Below are positions 37,646 through 46,615 of a stretch of DNA of 64,000 nucleotides, piece by piece. The notes beneath the pieces were generated by a model. The model ran no database searches, had not been told where the DNA came from, and saw only the letters and a program-made list of their open reading frames with translations. Every line of letters begins with the position of its first letter. Position 1 is the first letter of the stretch. The translations under genes were made by a program, and so were the position numbers. Source of the stretch: CAWAYH01 sp963786195 (GTDB lineage Bacteria; Acidobacteriota; Vicinamibacteria; Vicinamibacterales; 2-12-FULL-66-21); the NCBI GenBank assembly GCA_963786195.1, contig CAWAYH010000009.1, forward strand, positions 186,001-250,000, read 5' to 3'.

Positions 37646-38579
37646 ACGCTCCATCTCGTCGCTCCCCAGCCACATTGCGGGCCGATTCACCGAAGTGACG
37701 GCGTGCCAGCAAGGGCGCGACGGAACCTGGTTCATCTTCGACCGGCGCGCGCACGCGGTCTTCAGCGTTCCTCCATCGGCTGAAGAGCCGCGCGAGCTCG
37801 TCCAGGTCGGCACGGAACCGGGGCGGATTCTTCGGCCGAACGCGTTCGATCTCGCCGCTGACGACACCTTCGTCGTGGCCGATGCGCCGTTCGGCCGCGG
37901 ACGGGTTCAGGTCTTCTTCTCCACGGGCGCGAGTATCGGCGGGTTCACTCTCCCCGGCCGCGATATCCCCCTCATCGTTCTCGACACACTGGTCATCAGC
38001 GGCGTCGGAACGCTCGTGTATACCGGTCGGTCGGTGCTGCTCAGCCAACCCGGCAGCGGCGCGCTCGTGACGGAGTACGGGCTGGACGGCAAGGCCATCC
38101 GGAGCTTCGGCGAGCTCCGCCCGACGGGGCACGAGCCGGATCGCGATCTGCAGCTGGCGCTCAACGCGGGTCTCGTCGTGCTGAATCCCGAGGGCGGCTT
38201 CTATTTCGTGTTCGTCGCGGGCGTTCCCATGTTCCGCAAGTACGACACCACCGGCAAGCTCGTGTTCGAGCGCCACATCGAAGGCGTGGAGATGGACGCT
38301 TACATGAAGGTCAGGCCGACGACGTGGCCGCGCCGGAAGACCGAGGATGGCGAAATCCCTGTCGTGCGGCCGGCGATTCGCGCCGCGGCCGCGGACGCGA
38401 GCGGCAGTCTCTGGCTCTCTCTGGACGCCCCCTATACCTACGTCTACGATCGCCGCGGCGACAAGCGCCGCGTCGTCCAGTTCCGCGCGGCGGGCCTCAT
38501 GTCGCCAACGAGTCTGTCGTTCACCAGCAACGGGCGGATCGTCGTGTCGCCCGGGTGTTACGTCTTCGCGCCTACCTGA
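37530..38579 (+). CDS. Propeller-like exported protein, unknown function
   Basis: A 349-residue ORF. Residues from ~50 on form repeated beta strands of a six-bladed propeller/NHL type: 'GTWFIFDRRAHAVFSV', 'FVVADAPFGRGRVQVF', 'GGFYFVFVAGVPMFRKYD', 'GSLWLSLDAPYTYVYD'. The first ~38 residues, which look like a signal sequence (LASLSVVFSLLSSSNFTSAF), are encoded entirely by the inverted repeat, so either the repeat provides the signal peptide or the true start is further in. The 3' end overlaps gvpK on the other strand by 8 bases. No function can be assigned. Confidence 0.55.
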   Translation: MLKRQARPCFRLASLSVVFSLLSSSNFTSAFTIQNSELLRSISSLPSHIAGRFTEVTACQQGRDGTWFIFDRRAHAVFSVPPSAEEPRELVQVGTEPGRILRPNAFDLAADDTFVVADAPFGRGRVQVFFSTGASIGGFTLPGRDIPLIVLDTLVISGVGTLVYTGRSVLLSQPGSGALVTEYGLDGKAIRSFGELRPTGHEPDRDLQLALNAGLVVLNPEGGFYFVFVAGVPMFRKYDTTGKLVFERHIEGVEMDAYMKVRPTTWPRRKTEDGEIPVVRPAIRAAAADASGSLWLSLDAPYTYVYDRRGDKRRVVQFRAAGLMSPTSLSFTSNGRIVVSPGCYVFAPT

Positions 38580-38988
38580 GCGTACCCAGCGGCCCGAGGT
38601 CCAGGTTCAGATCCTCCGGCGACAGATCGAACTGAGCGCCGATCTCCTTGATCGTCTCGTCAAGACGCATCAGGGCCTGCCCGAGAGCTTCGATCTCGTC
38701 AGGGGTGAGGGTGCCGGCATCCATGCGCCTGATCGCCTGACGCTCGAGCAGCTGCCGGATGAAATCCACGAGCGTCAACACCAGCTTCGCCACCGATCGA
38801 CGCGCGTCCTCGGGGTTCGCATTCCAGCGCGGCGGGTGGTGCCGGCGCGCCATGCGCGCGAGCTCCCCGCGCAACGACTCGATCTCGCGCACCTCGATGG
38901 CAGCCGTCCGCCGGCGGCGCGCGGGGGCTCGCCGTCTTGCCGGTGCCCGGCGTCGGCTCGACGTGACGGGTGATCGACGTCGTTTCAT
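38572..38988 (-). CDS. gvpK: Gas vesicle protein GvpK
   Basis: A 138-residue protein with an Arg-rich N-terminus and the conserved GvpK core: 'RRSVAKLVLTLVDFIRQLLE', 'QAIRRMDAGTLTPDEIEALG' and 'FDLSPEDLNLDLGPLG'. GvpK is an accessory factor needed for gas vesicle formation. ATG 38988 (MKRRRSP) is chosen because upstream in-frame codons have no conservation. It is the last gene of the gvp operon. Confidence 0.9.
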   Translation of the reverse strand: MKRRRSPVTSSRRRAPARRRAPARRRRTAAIEVREIESLRGELARMARRHHPPRWNANPEDARRSVAKLVLTLVDFIRQLLERQAIRRMDAGTLTPDEIEALGQALMRLDETIKEIGAQFDLSPEDLNLDLGPLGTLR

Positions 38989-39001
38989 GGGATCTCGAGC
39001 G

Positions 39002-39673
39002 TCAGGCTGACGCAATCTGGCCGGGATCGAAGAGATCCGGCACGAACGCAAACGGCGGCCACGGACCCGAAACGGTCACGGCACTCTCCGGATCGAGCTC
39101 CTGGACGATTGTCCTGAGGAGCGTGCGGTACCGCGCCACCTGGTGCCTCACCACCAGGTGATGAAGCGTGGCGACTATCCTGCCGGCGCCCTTGTCAATA
39201 CGCTCGTCCTCTACGAGCACGTGTAGGCCTTTCCGCAGGATTCGAGCCGCGTGTGGCAGCGCCTCTGCGCCCTTCGCGCGGAGGTAAGCCGTCCCCGATG
39301 CTGATCGATTCGATCGAACTGCCGGACGGGAGCGATCTGCGCCGAGAATCCGGACCGTCATCTGCACTTTGCCGCTGACCTGCTTCAGCGATCGTCGAAG
39401 CACAATACGCCGCAGCCGCAGCACGCGCCTCAGCTCATCCTCTTCGACGAGCGTGCCAAATCTGACGGGCAGGACGGAAGACGATGAGCGCGAGAGGCGG
39501 ACGACGAGATCGTGTTGACGCCGGAGCGCCCGCTCCGACACGCGCGGCGCTTGCGTCATTCGTTCGACGGCGGCGCATATTCCGCTCGCCTGAAGAAACT
39601 CGAGCCGACGACCTCGCGCGCGCGGCCTCCGCCCGACGCCGCCCAGAAGTGCGTAGACGTAGACCGTCGACAC
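39002..39673 (-). CDS. Gas vesicle protein GvpF/GvpL, third copy
   Basis: A 223-residue GvpF/L family member: it opens 'MSTVYVYALLGG', has 'VLPVRFGTLVEEDELRRVLR' (the usual 'VlPmrFGTvf' segment) and ends with 'VSGPWPPFAFVPDLF', the C-terminal motif of the family. It is shorter and Arg-richer than the other two copies, and the central coiled-coil region is reduced. GvpF/L proteins act as chaperones that bind GvpA during assembly. It lies three bases after gvpS/M. Confidence 0.85.
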   Translation of the reverse strand: MSTVYVYALLGGVGRRPRARGRRLEFLQASGICAAVERMTQAPRVSERALRRQHDLVVRLSRSSSSVLPVRFGTLVEEDELRRVLRLRRIVLRRSLKQVSGKVQMTVRILGADRSRPAVRSNRSASGTAYLRAKGAEALPHAARILRKGLHVLVEDERIDKGAGRIVATLHHLVVRHQVARYRTLLRTIVQELDPESAVTVSGPWPPFAFVPDLFDPGQIASA

Positions 39674-39676
39674 CGT

Positions 39677-39967
39677 TCACTCGCGCGACATGACGCGATC
39701 GGCCGCGCATAGCAGCGCCGACAGCCGCAGGTACACGAGATCGACGTTCGCCAGCGCGAGAATCACGTCGGCGTTCAGCACGACGCCCTTGTTGAGCAGG
39801 CTGTCGATCACGTCGAGCAGCGAGGCATCGGATTGATCGATGATGCGCGCGACACTTCGCGCCGTGGCGCGCGGCATCGGCCCACGAAGCGGCGGCGGCG
39901 GGCGCCTGGGCGTGGGCGGCGGCGGCGTCTTCGGGACTGTGCTGTGCCGGGACCGGCGACGCCTCAC
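39677..39967 (-). CDS. Gas vesicle protein GvpS/GvpM-like (GvpA paralogue)
   Basis: A 96-residue GvpA-family protein: 'SLLDVIDSLLNKGVVLNADV' and 'ILALANVDLVYLRLSALLCA' match GvpS/GvpM/GvpJ minor proteins rather than the main shell. The N-terminal ~40 residues are Arg/Pro-rich. GTG 39967 overlaps the upstream stop (GTGA); a longer ORF reaching 40048 would overlap the preceding gene by 85 bases and is rejected. It is probably a minor tip or nucleation component of the vesicle. Confidence 0.82.
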   Translation of the reverse strand: MRRRRSRHSTVPKTPPPPTPRRPPPPLRGPMPRATARSVARIIDQSDASLLDVIDSLLNKGVVLNADVILALANVDLVYLRLSALLCAADRVMSRE

Positions 39968-40755
39968 CCGCGCGCTCCGGCGTTCTGCACGAAGTTGTAG
40001 GCGGGCCAGGGCCCGGTCAACGTCAGGTCGGCGCCGGCGGCGCGGCACTCGATCGCCGCGCGGCGGGCGGCCTGTCGAAACCTGGTTGTGCGGGTCGAGG
40101 GAACGAGAAACGCGGCATCCAGCAGCGGCCGCACGACCGCGCCAGCCGGCGCGTCACGCCGGCCGGCCAATCGGGCCAGCCGCGAGAGCGTCTCGAACGC
40201 TCCTTCCGCGGCGCGGGCGGCTCTCTCGACGGCCTCACGCGCCTCGTCGCGCGCCTGTTTCCTGGCCTCGAGAAACGCAGCGCCACTGCCGGTCTTGCGG
40301 GCGGTCGAATTCCGGCTCGTCCCCCGGGGCGCCGCAGTACCCGCCGCCCGGGTGATGCGAACGCCCCACTCGTCGCACCCGCGTATCCGTTTCAGGATCG
40401 CACGCAGCTCCCGGCTCCGTGCACGTAAGTCCGCCTGCGCGCGCTCACGGCTGGAGAACATCGTGAACAACGTCATCGGGACGACAACGGATCCGTTCGC
40501 GCGCGCGAAATGCTCGACAACCGATTCGTGCGCCACCGCAACATCGGCGACCCACGCCAGGTCCTGCAGCCGCTCGTCGAGCCGATCCGGACCGTAGAGA
40601 TTCAGCGGCACCTCCCCGGCGACGCTCCACAGCGTCTTGGAGATCTCGAGCAGCTCGGGCGCCGCGGCACCAGCCAGGCCGCGCGGGACCCGGCTCATGG
40701 CCGGCCGCCGGTCACGCTCGACGAGGCAGTAGATATACGTCGCTGTGTCAGCCAT
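39964..40755 (-). CDS. gvpL: Gas vesicle protein GvpF/GvpL, second copy
   Basis: A 263-residue GvpF/L protein. It begins 'MADTATYIYCLVERD', has 'VVPMTLFTMFSSRERAQADL' at the expected place and ends in 'LTGPWPAYNFVQNAG'. The central region is Ala/Arg-rich and helical. ATG 40755 is chosen because the family start motif YxYC immediately follows. It lies 46 bases after the ATPase and overlaps the following gene's start. Confidence 0.87.
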   Translation of the reverse strand: MADTATYIYCLVERDRRPAMSRVPRGLAGAAAPELLEISKTLWSVAGEVPLNLYGPDRLDERLQDLAWVADVAVAHESVVEHFARANGSVVVPMTLFTMFSSRERAQADLRARSRELRAILKRIRGCDEWGVRITRAAGTAAPRGTSRNSTARKTGSGAAFLEARKQARDEAREAVERAARAAEGAFETLSRLARLAGRRDAPAGAVVRPLLDAAFLVPSTRTTRFRQAARRAAIECRAAGADLTLTGPWPAYNFVQNAGARG

Positions 40756-40801
40756 GCGGTCCGGGGGTCGATGATATCGCAGGTCCCTCGGCGGGTCGTG
40801 G

Positions 40802-42805
40802 TCACCGCCACTCCCGATACCAACGCTCGAGCCGAACGCGACCCGACGGAGGCGGCACCTGCACCGGCGCGAGCACGACTCGCCTCCTTCGCGTATCGTC
40901 CCCGAGGAGCTGCTGCGTTGCGGCGATCTCACGCCGCTCCTGTGCGGACATTCTCCTGCATCGCGCGCACTCGCCGCGGCCAACGGCATCGATCACGATC
41001 GCCGTCACGTGCATCCTCAGCCGCCGGAGGCTCGCCAGCAGGCGTTTCGTTTCGAGCCGCGGCAGTTGCGCCGCCCGGCTCACGACGACGAACTGCGCGC
41101 GCGCGGGATCTCGCAGCAGGGCCTGCAGGCGACCGAGCGATCTCGCGAGCTGCAGCAGCTCCGCCCCGAGCGTGCCCACGCCGGCAACGGCGCCGTACTT
41201 GAGCACGATGGTCATCAGCGTTCGTGTCCACTCGTGGACGAGCGCGGGCGTCTCGAGCAGCCGCAGCGCGTGGCCGGTCGGCGCGGTATCCATGATGACC
41301 AGGTCGAACCGGCGAACGGGATCGTCGACTACGGCATCGGTCACGTCGAGAATCGCGACCAGCTCGTCCAGCCCGGGCGGCGACAGCTCGATCAGATCGC
41401 GCATGACCCGCCGATCGTGCGCGGTATCGATCCCCGAGCCACCCAGCCGCTCGAACACCTCGTCCATCGCAGCGGCGTGCCGGGTCCGAAGCCGTTCCAG
41501 CCCGGCTGCCGCATCCATCTCGCGAACGTCGAGATTCCGCGGACCTCCGGGAATCCTGCGGGGCACATCGGACAGCGCCGTCCCGAGCGCGTCAGCGAGC
41601 GAATGCGCGGGATCGACGGAGATGAGCAGAATCCGCCGGTCGCGCAATCGGCCGGCCGTGTGGAGCGCGAAGGCTGCCGCACAGGTCGTCTTGCCGACGC
41701 CGCCCTTCCCGCCAAACATCAGGAGACGCGCATCGCGCGCGGCGGCATCCAGCGCATCCGTGTGTGCTGACCCGGTCGCGCGCGACGGTCTTGCCGTCGT
41801 TCCTCGGGCGCTGCCTCGCAGACGCGCGATCCCCGTCACGACCCTGTCGATGTCCCTCGCGATTCCCGTCAAGGCGGCCACGCCGACGGCTTCCCGCTCC
41901 CGCTCCGCCACGAGGCTCAGGCGCGCCCGCCGGCGTCGCAAAGCGCTCACGAGCGCGGCGATCGCGCGATGCTCGTACGTCCGTCTTGCGCGGCACCACG
42001 CGCAGGCGCGCTCGGGCGGGGGTGTCACACGGTTGACGATCACTCTCGCCACGCCAATGCCCCGCGCCGCCAGCGCCGCCACGGCATCGAGCGTCTCGGC
42101 GCTCGACATGGGCTCGGGCAGCGTCACGAGCGACACCTGGGTCCTCGAAGGGTCCGCAAGCATCTCCGTGAGTCCACGGGCGTCCCGGTCGAGCTCGTCG
42201 ATTAATCGATCGGCGGCATCGGGCCGCCACGCGCCGCCGAGCGTCTCGACGATGACGCGGTGTTTCGCCTGCATGCGATCGAAGGCACGCGCGACGCCCG
42301 CAAGCGTGTCCGGCAAAGACAGCATGCGGAGCGTATGACCGGTCGGCGCGGTGTCCACGATGATGGTGTCGTAGCGGACAGACCGTGCGAGCCGTGCGAT
42401 TTCGAGCAGCGCGGTGATCTCGTCGATCCCGGGCAGCGACAATCTCAACAGCCGCTTCACGTCGTCGGCATCCAGCCACGTTCCGCGGAGCGCGATCGTT
42501 TGGAGCACTCCTCGTCGGCTGCGGAGCCAGCGGGTCATCGTGCGGCTGGCGTCGATCTCGGCCGCGTCAAGTCCAGGGATGCGGATGCGTCGCGGTGTTC
42601 CGCTGAGGCGGGCGCCGAGCGCGTCCCCCAGCGACGGGGCGGGATCGGTGGAAATAACGAGGGTCCGTTGCCCTGAAGAGGCCGCTGCGAGGGCCATCGC
42701 CGCAGCGCAGGTGGTCTTGCCGACTCCGCCCTTTCCGCCAACGAGATGCAGACGCGGCGCGCTAGCGATGCTCGTCGCCTTCGACCGTCGCTTCGATGCC
42801 CGCAA
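40802..42805 (-). CDS. Double-headed ArsA/Get3-like ATPase in the gvp operon
   Basis: About 667 residues made of two homologous ATPase halves. Each has the deviant P-loop GGKGGVGKTT (residues ~23-32 and ~365-374), a switch-I 'ISTDPAPSLGDALG' or 'ISVDPAHSLADALG', and switch-II 'VDTAPTGHTLRML' or 'MDTAPTGHALRLL'. Each half also carries a CxxC (CAWC and CARC), as in Get3, where it binds zinc between protomers. ArsA moves arsenite; Get3 escorts tail-anchored membrane proteins. No arsenic genes are nearby. TTG 42805 is chosen as the start to limit overlap with gvpG; ATG 42898 is possible. Confidence 0.82.
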   Translation of the reverse strand: MRASKRRSKATSIASAPRLHLVGGKGGVGKTTCAAAMALAAASSGQRTLVISTDPAPSLGDALGARLSGTPRRIRIPGLDAAEIDASRTMTRWLRSRRGVLQTIALRGTWLDADDVKRLLRLSLPGIDEITALLEIARLARSVRYDTIIVDTAPTGHTLRMLSLPDTLAGVARAFDRMQAKHRVIVETLGGAWRPDAADRLIDELDRDARGLTEMLADPSRTQVSLVTLPEPMSSAETLDAVAALAARGIGVARVIVNRVTPPPERACAWCRARRTYEHRAIAALVSALRRRRARLSLVAEREREAVGVAALTGIARDIDRVVTGIARLRGSARGTTARPSRATGSAHTDALDAAARDARLLMFGGKGGVGKTTCAAAFALHTAGRLRDRRILLISVDPAHSLADALGTALSDVPRRIPGGPRNLDVREMDAAAGLERLRTRHAAAMDEVFERLGGSGIDTAHDRRVMRDLIELSPPGLDELVAILDVTDAVVDDPVRRFDLVIMDTAPTGHALRLLETPALVHEWTRTLMTIVLKYGAVAGVGTLGAELLQLARSLGRLQALLRDPARAQFVVVSRAAQLPRLETKRLLASLRRLRMHVTAIVIDAVGRGECARCRRMSAQERREIAATQQLLGDDTRRRRVVLAPVQVPPPSGRVRLERWYREWR

Positions 42806-43061
42806 CTTTGTAGTCGGCCGGCGAGAGGGCCTGGTCCGGGCCGAGGCGCTGCTCGCGAATCTCGCGGAGCCTTGCGAGGATCTCTGACTCGAGCGCATCG
42901 AACTCGGCCTGGCTCAACTCGCCGAGCTCCAGGCGCATCTGGGCGGCCAGCAGCTGTTCACGAAGAGCGGTGTCGTCGTTCAGCTCCGTGTCGACCGCGG
43001 CGGCAACCTTGTCGAGCACGAACCGCAGTCCGCCGATCAGGAGAGAGTCGAGGATGAACAA
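42762..43061 (-). CDS. gvpG: Gas vesicle protein GvpG
   Basis: A 99-residue protein matching GvpG: 'MFILDSLLIGGLRFVLDKVA', then 'LREQLLAAQMRLELGELSQA' and 'EFDALESEILARLREIREQR'. GvpG is a small accessory protein found with GvpF/L in assembly complexes. It follows gvpF/L by 12 bases, and the ATPase start lies inside its end. Confidence 0.9.
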   Translation of the reverse strand: MFILDSLLIGGLRFVLDKVAAAVDTELNDDTALREQLLAAQMRLELGELSQAEFDALESEILARLREIREQRLGPDQALSPADYKVAGIEATVEGDEHR

Positions 43062-43073
43062 TTCAGGATTTCT

Positions 43074-44020
43074 TCATTGCGCGCGTTCGAGCTTCAGGCG
43101 GATGTTGACAAAGTTGTACGGCGGCCACGGACCCGTGTACTTGAACGTGAGCTTGTCGTACCGCATGCCGATGTCCTTCACGCGCGCGTCGAAGGCGTGC
43201 TCCTGATCCCGGGAGACCAGGAACGCGGCGTTCATGATCATGCGATCGCCGATCGGCTTGTTCGAGCGTGACGCCACCGAGACGTCGCGGAGCAGCCTGA
43301 AAGATCTCGGTGACGTAGCGCTCGGATCTCGCCTGGAGCGCCGCGTCGATCATGCGTCCGTACTGCATGCGCGCGAAGTAGGTCGAGCCCTTCTGCGACG
43401 AGATCTCCCCCTTCAGGCGGCGGATGTCCTCTTCGTCCTCTTCGATCTCGCGGATGATCTGGTCGCGATCCCAGAGGACCTTCAGGCCGAATTCCACCTT
43501 CTCCTGCATCTTGCTCAGCACGTCGGTGAACGCGTCATACGCCGAGCGCAGCAGCTCCATGATGTCGTCGTCGGTCTTGAAGACGGTACCGAACGACATC
43601 GGGATGACGGTGTAGTGCTGCATCACCGTCTCGTTGACGCGCTGGTGCGCCGAGGACGTTGTCGCGGGTCGGATCCTGCACCACCATCGGCGTGTTCGAC
43701 ACGACGGCGGCGATATCCTGGAAGTGAACGGTGTGGACTTCGGCGGGTTCGGAGCCGATGCCCATCGGCCCGAACGTCAGCGGCTTTTCAGACCTGATGA
43801 TGCAGTAGACGTACTTGCCCTCATTCGCGTCCTCGGACGAATGAGCAGCGGCGGGTCGCGCCGGCCTCGGCGTCGGCATGCGGACACGCTCGAGCCGGCT
43901 GCGGCGTGGGCCGGCCGGTGTCGAGCGCGACAGCCGCTCGCGCGACACGAGGGTGGCCGATCGGGCTCGCCCGCCGCGGCCGGATGTCCGGCTGTTTGCT
44001 GCCTTCCTGCGCTTCGCCAT
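43074..44020 (-). CDS. gvpF: Gas vesicle protein GvpF/GvpL, first copy, frameshifted
   Basis: Three frames join into a ~315-residue GvpF/L protein with a ~75-residue Arg-rich N-terminal extension. The domain starts 'GKYVYCIIRSEKPLTFGPMG', continues 'VMQHYTVIPMSFGTVFKTDD' after a shift near 43650, then the coiled coil 'IIREIEEDEEDIRRLKGEIS'; a second shift near 43285 leads to 'KYTGPWPPYNFVNIRLKLER'. With single-base corrections it is complete. It is the most canonical F/L copy here and follows the response regulator by five bases. Confidence 0.85.
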
Positions 44021-44025
44021 CGCCT

Positions 44026-44469
44026 CTACGACCGTTTCGCCTTGCCTGAGGCTTTCGCCGGTTTCCGCACGGTGGTCTGGTCCGGCCGCCTGGCGGCCAG
44101 CACACGCTGAATCTCGGCCACCAGCGCGTCGGGCAGGCACGGCTTCGTGACGAACGCGTCACACCCGGCCTCCCGCGCGCCCTCGGCATGTCCCGACAGC
44201 GCGTGACCCGTCAGCGCGACGATCGGAATGTGCTTCGTCTTGTCATCACTCTTCAGACGACGCGTCGCTTCCCAGCCGTCCATCTTCGGCAGCGCGAGAT
44301 CCATCAGGATTATGTCAGGCAGAAGCTCCCGCGTCTTCTCCAGCGCCTCGAGGCCATTGGCGGCTTCGGCGACGCGAAAGCCGGAGAACTGGAGATACGC
44401 GGCGTACATCTCCCGGGCGTCCTGGTAATCCTCCACCACCAGCACGAGCGGATCGTATTGCTGTTCCAT
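44026..44469 (-). CDS. CheY-like response regulator inside the gvp operon
   Basis: A 147-residue single receiver domain. 'LVLVVEDYQDAREMYAAYLQ' gives the acidic pair, the phosphoacceptor is Asp57 in 'PDIILMDLALPKMDG', and 'VALTGHALSGH' and 'CDAFVTKPCLPDALV' supply the conserved Thr and Lys. The ~28-residue tail is basic; there is no DNA-binding domain, so it acts by protein contact. ATG 44469 is used (TTG 44481 possible). It overlaps or abuts the kinase stop and precedes gvpF by five bases. Confidence 0.88.
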   Translation of the reverse strand: MEQQYDPLVLVVEDYQDAREMYAAYLQFSGFRVAEAANGLEALEKTRELLPDIILMDLALPKMDGWEATRRLKSDDKTKHIPIVALTGHALSGHAEGAREAGCDAFVTKPCLPDALVAEIQRVLAARRPDQTTVRKPAKASGKAKRS

Positions 44470-44477
44470 AAATTCGA

Positions 44478-46604
44478 TCAACGTCGCCGGACCCGAGCCG
44501 GCAGCCGCAGCGTAAACGTCGAGCCCTTGCCAACGACGCTCTCGAGCTCGATCGACCCGCTCAGCATCTGCGCCAGACGCCGGCAGATCGACAACCCGAG
44601 CCCCGTGCCTCCGTACCCGCGCGCCGGGGAGTTGTCGAGCTGACGGAAATCCTCGAACACCTGGACGCGGGCGTCTTCCGGAATCCCGACCCCGGTGTCC
44701 TTGACCGCGACCGAGACGGTGCGACCCCGGGCGTCGTAGGTGGCGCTCATGGTGACGGAACCTGTCGGCGTGAACTTCAACGCGTTGCTCAACAGGTTCA
44801 GGAGAATCTGCTTGACCTTCTGACGATCGCTCTTGATCGCCGGCATCGAGCCCTTCATCCGCGACGTCACGGTCAGGTTCGATCGGCGGATGATCGTCTC
44901 CAGCTCCGACATGACCTCCTTCACCAGGTCCGGAATCCGGAACGTGGTGACGTTGAGCGGCATGCGGCCGGCTTCGATTCGCGTGATGTCCAGGATGTCG
45001 TTGATGAGCGCCAGCAGATGCTGGGAGTTCGAATCGATCCGCGTGAGGCTCTTGCGCTGCGCGTCGGTGACGGGGCCCGTCACGCCGTTCAGCAGCATGT
45101 GCGTGTAGCCCAGGATCGCGTTCAGCGGCGTCCGGAACTCGTGCGACATGTTCGCGAGGAACTGCGACTTGAGCGCGGACGCCTGCTCCAGCGCGATGTG
45201 CTGACGCCTGAGCAGCTCGTTCTGCTGCGCCAGCTCCGCGGTCGCTTCCTGCACCTTGCGCTCGAGCTCAGCCGATGCTTCCTTGAGCCGCTCGAACAGC
45301 CGGCCCTTCTCGATCGCCTCCGTCAGATCGTGCAGGATCGTCACGACCCAGACGAGCTCTCCCTGCTCGGACAGAATGGTCCCCGCAACCCCTTCCACCG
45401 GCAGGGGGCGGCCGCTGAAGGGATCGGCGAGCTGAATCTCGCCGCTGTACCGCTGCTCGCCCGTTCTCGTGAGCACGTTGGACACGAACGAGGTGAGGTT
45501 CGCGCCGTTGGCCCGCACGTTTCGCTGCACGGCCTCCGCGGCGCTCGACGGCACGTTGAAAATACGTTCCGCCGGTTCGTTCATCAGCACGATGTCGCCT
45601 TCGGGATCCGTCACGAGGATCGGGTCCGCGACCGAGTCGATGATCAAATCGAGACGATGCCGCTCGTCCCGCACCTCCGCCTGCGCGATACGGAACGTTC
45701 GATAGCTTTCCTCGATCTCCTCCCGCGCGCGCGCGAGGTCCGTGATGTTCCGCAGGATCGAGACGACGCACGTGCCCTGACGCTCGTCCTTTGCGCGCGA
45801 GCTGAGTAGCTCGAAGAGCAGGTCGGATCCCTCGAGCGGATCGACCAGCAGCAGCTCGCGCCGGGAGAGGTCGGTTCGGGTGACCGCGCCCGTCGACAAC
45901 GCCGCGGAAAACAGCATGTTGTTGAGCGCCACCGCCCGCCGCCAGCCCTCGCTCGCATCCTCGGGCGCGGCAAACAGCTTCTCGGCGTGCGTATTGGCGA
46001 TGATCAGCTTGCCCTCGGTGTCGGTCAGCAGAATCGGATCGGTGACGGCGTTGATGATGCTGTACAGGAGCATCCGCTCCTGTCCGGCCCGCGTCTGCGC
46101 CAGCGGGTGGCCGGTGAGCAGGCGCGCCGCCTGTTTCGACATCTGGCGGGCGCACCAGACGACGTCCGGGTGCACGTCTGGCGCTGATGAATCGACCAGC
46201 ACCAACCCGTACGTAATGCCGTCATCGTCGGCTCGAAGCGGAACGGCGTGAAAACCGGCGACGTCCATCGGCGACGTGAACGCGTGCGACGAATCGAAAT
46301 ACGTGGGGGTCGTCCGCTCCATCGCGCGAATGAGCGGATGATCGAGATCGTTGCGTCTGATGGCGAAGTCGACGGTGGCCGTCGCGCCCAGGCCACGCTC
46401 GGCGATGAGGAGGAGTTCCTGGTTGGCGGGCTCGACGACAACGACAAGGCCCTGGCGCACACCCGCATGGGCCGCCAGCCAGTCAAGACCGTGGCGGGCC
46501 GATGCTTCGAGGTCGGCGCTGGCGAGCAGGAGCTCGAGGAGGATGAGCTTCGCTTCCAGCTCGACCCCGGGCGGCTGAGCGGCCGGAGCCATCGACCTGT
46601 ACAC
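44478..46604 (-). CDS. GAF/PAS sensor histidine kinase inside the gvp operon
   Basis: A 708-residue soluble kinase. The order is a GAF-like domain (~20-170), a PAS domain (~180-310, 'IINAVTDPILLTDTEGKLII'), a second PAS (~325-440, 'IIDSVADPILVTDPEGDIVL'), a coiled coil, HisKA with His488 in 'MSHEFRTPLNAILGY', and HATPase_c ('KQILLNLLSNALKFTPTGSV', 'DTGVGIPEDARVQVFEDF', 'GGTGLGLSICRRLAQMLSGS'). No membrane segment is seen, so it senses a cytoplasmic cue. It lies 11 bases after gvpA and is followed by its likely partner regulator. Confidence 0.9.
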   Translation of the reverse strand: MYRSMAPAAQPPGVELEAKLILLELLLASADLEASARHGLDWLAAHAGVRQGLVVVVEPANQELLLIAERGLGATATVDFAIRRNDLDHPLIRAMERTTPTYFDSSHAFTSPMDVAGFHAVPLRADDDGITYGLVLVDSSAPDVHPDVVWCARQMSKQAARLLTGHPLAQTRAGQERMLLYSIINAVTDPILLTDTEGKLIIANTHAEKLFAAPEDASEGWRRAVALNNMLFSAALSTGAVTRTDLSRRELLLVDPLEGSDLLFELLSSRAKDERQGTCVVSILRNITDLARAREEIEESYRTFRIAQAEVRDERHRLDLIIDSVADPILVTDPEGDIVLMNEPAERIFNVPSSAAEAVQRNVRANGANLTSFVSNVLTRTGEQRYSGEIQLADPFSGRPLPVEGVAGTILSEQGELVWVVTILHDLTEAIEKGRLFERLKEASAELERKVQEATAELAQQNELLRRQHIALEQASALKSQFLANMSHEFRTPLNAILGYTHMLLNGVTGPVTDAQRKSLTRIDSNSQHLLALINDILDITRIEAGRMPLNVTTFRIPDLVKEVMSELETIIRRSNLTVTSRMKGSMPAIKSDRQKVKQILLNLLSNALKFTPTGSVTMSATYDARGRTVSVAVKDTGVGIPEDARVQVFEDFRQLDNSPARGYGGTGLGLSICRRLAQMLSGSIELESVVGKGSTFTLRLPARVRRR

Positions 46605-46615
46605 CGCTCAGGCCC

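Noticed and set aside
39968..40048. Longer N-terminus for the GvpS/M-like gene
   Set aside because: It would overlap gvpL by 85 bases and is Arg-rich with no family similarity; the GTGA overlap start is better.
40802..42805. Arsenic resistance operon
   Set aside because: No arsB, arsC, arsR or arsD nearby, and both halves have Get3-like CxxC motifs.
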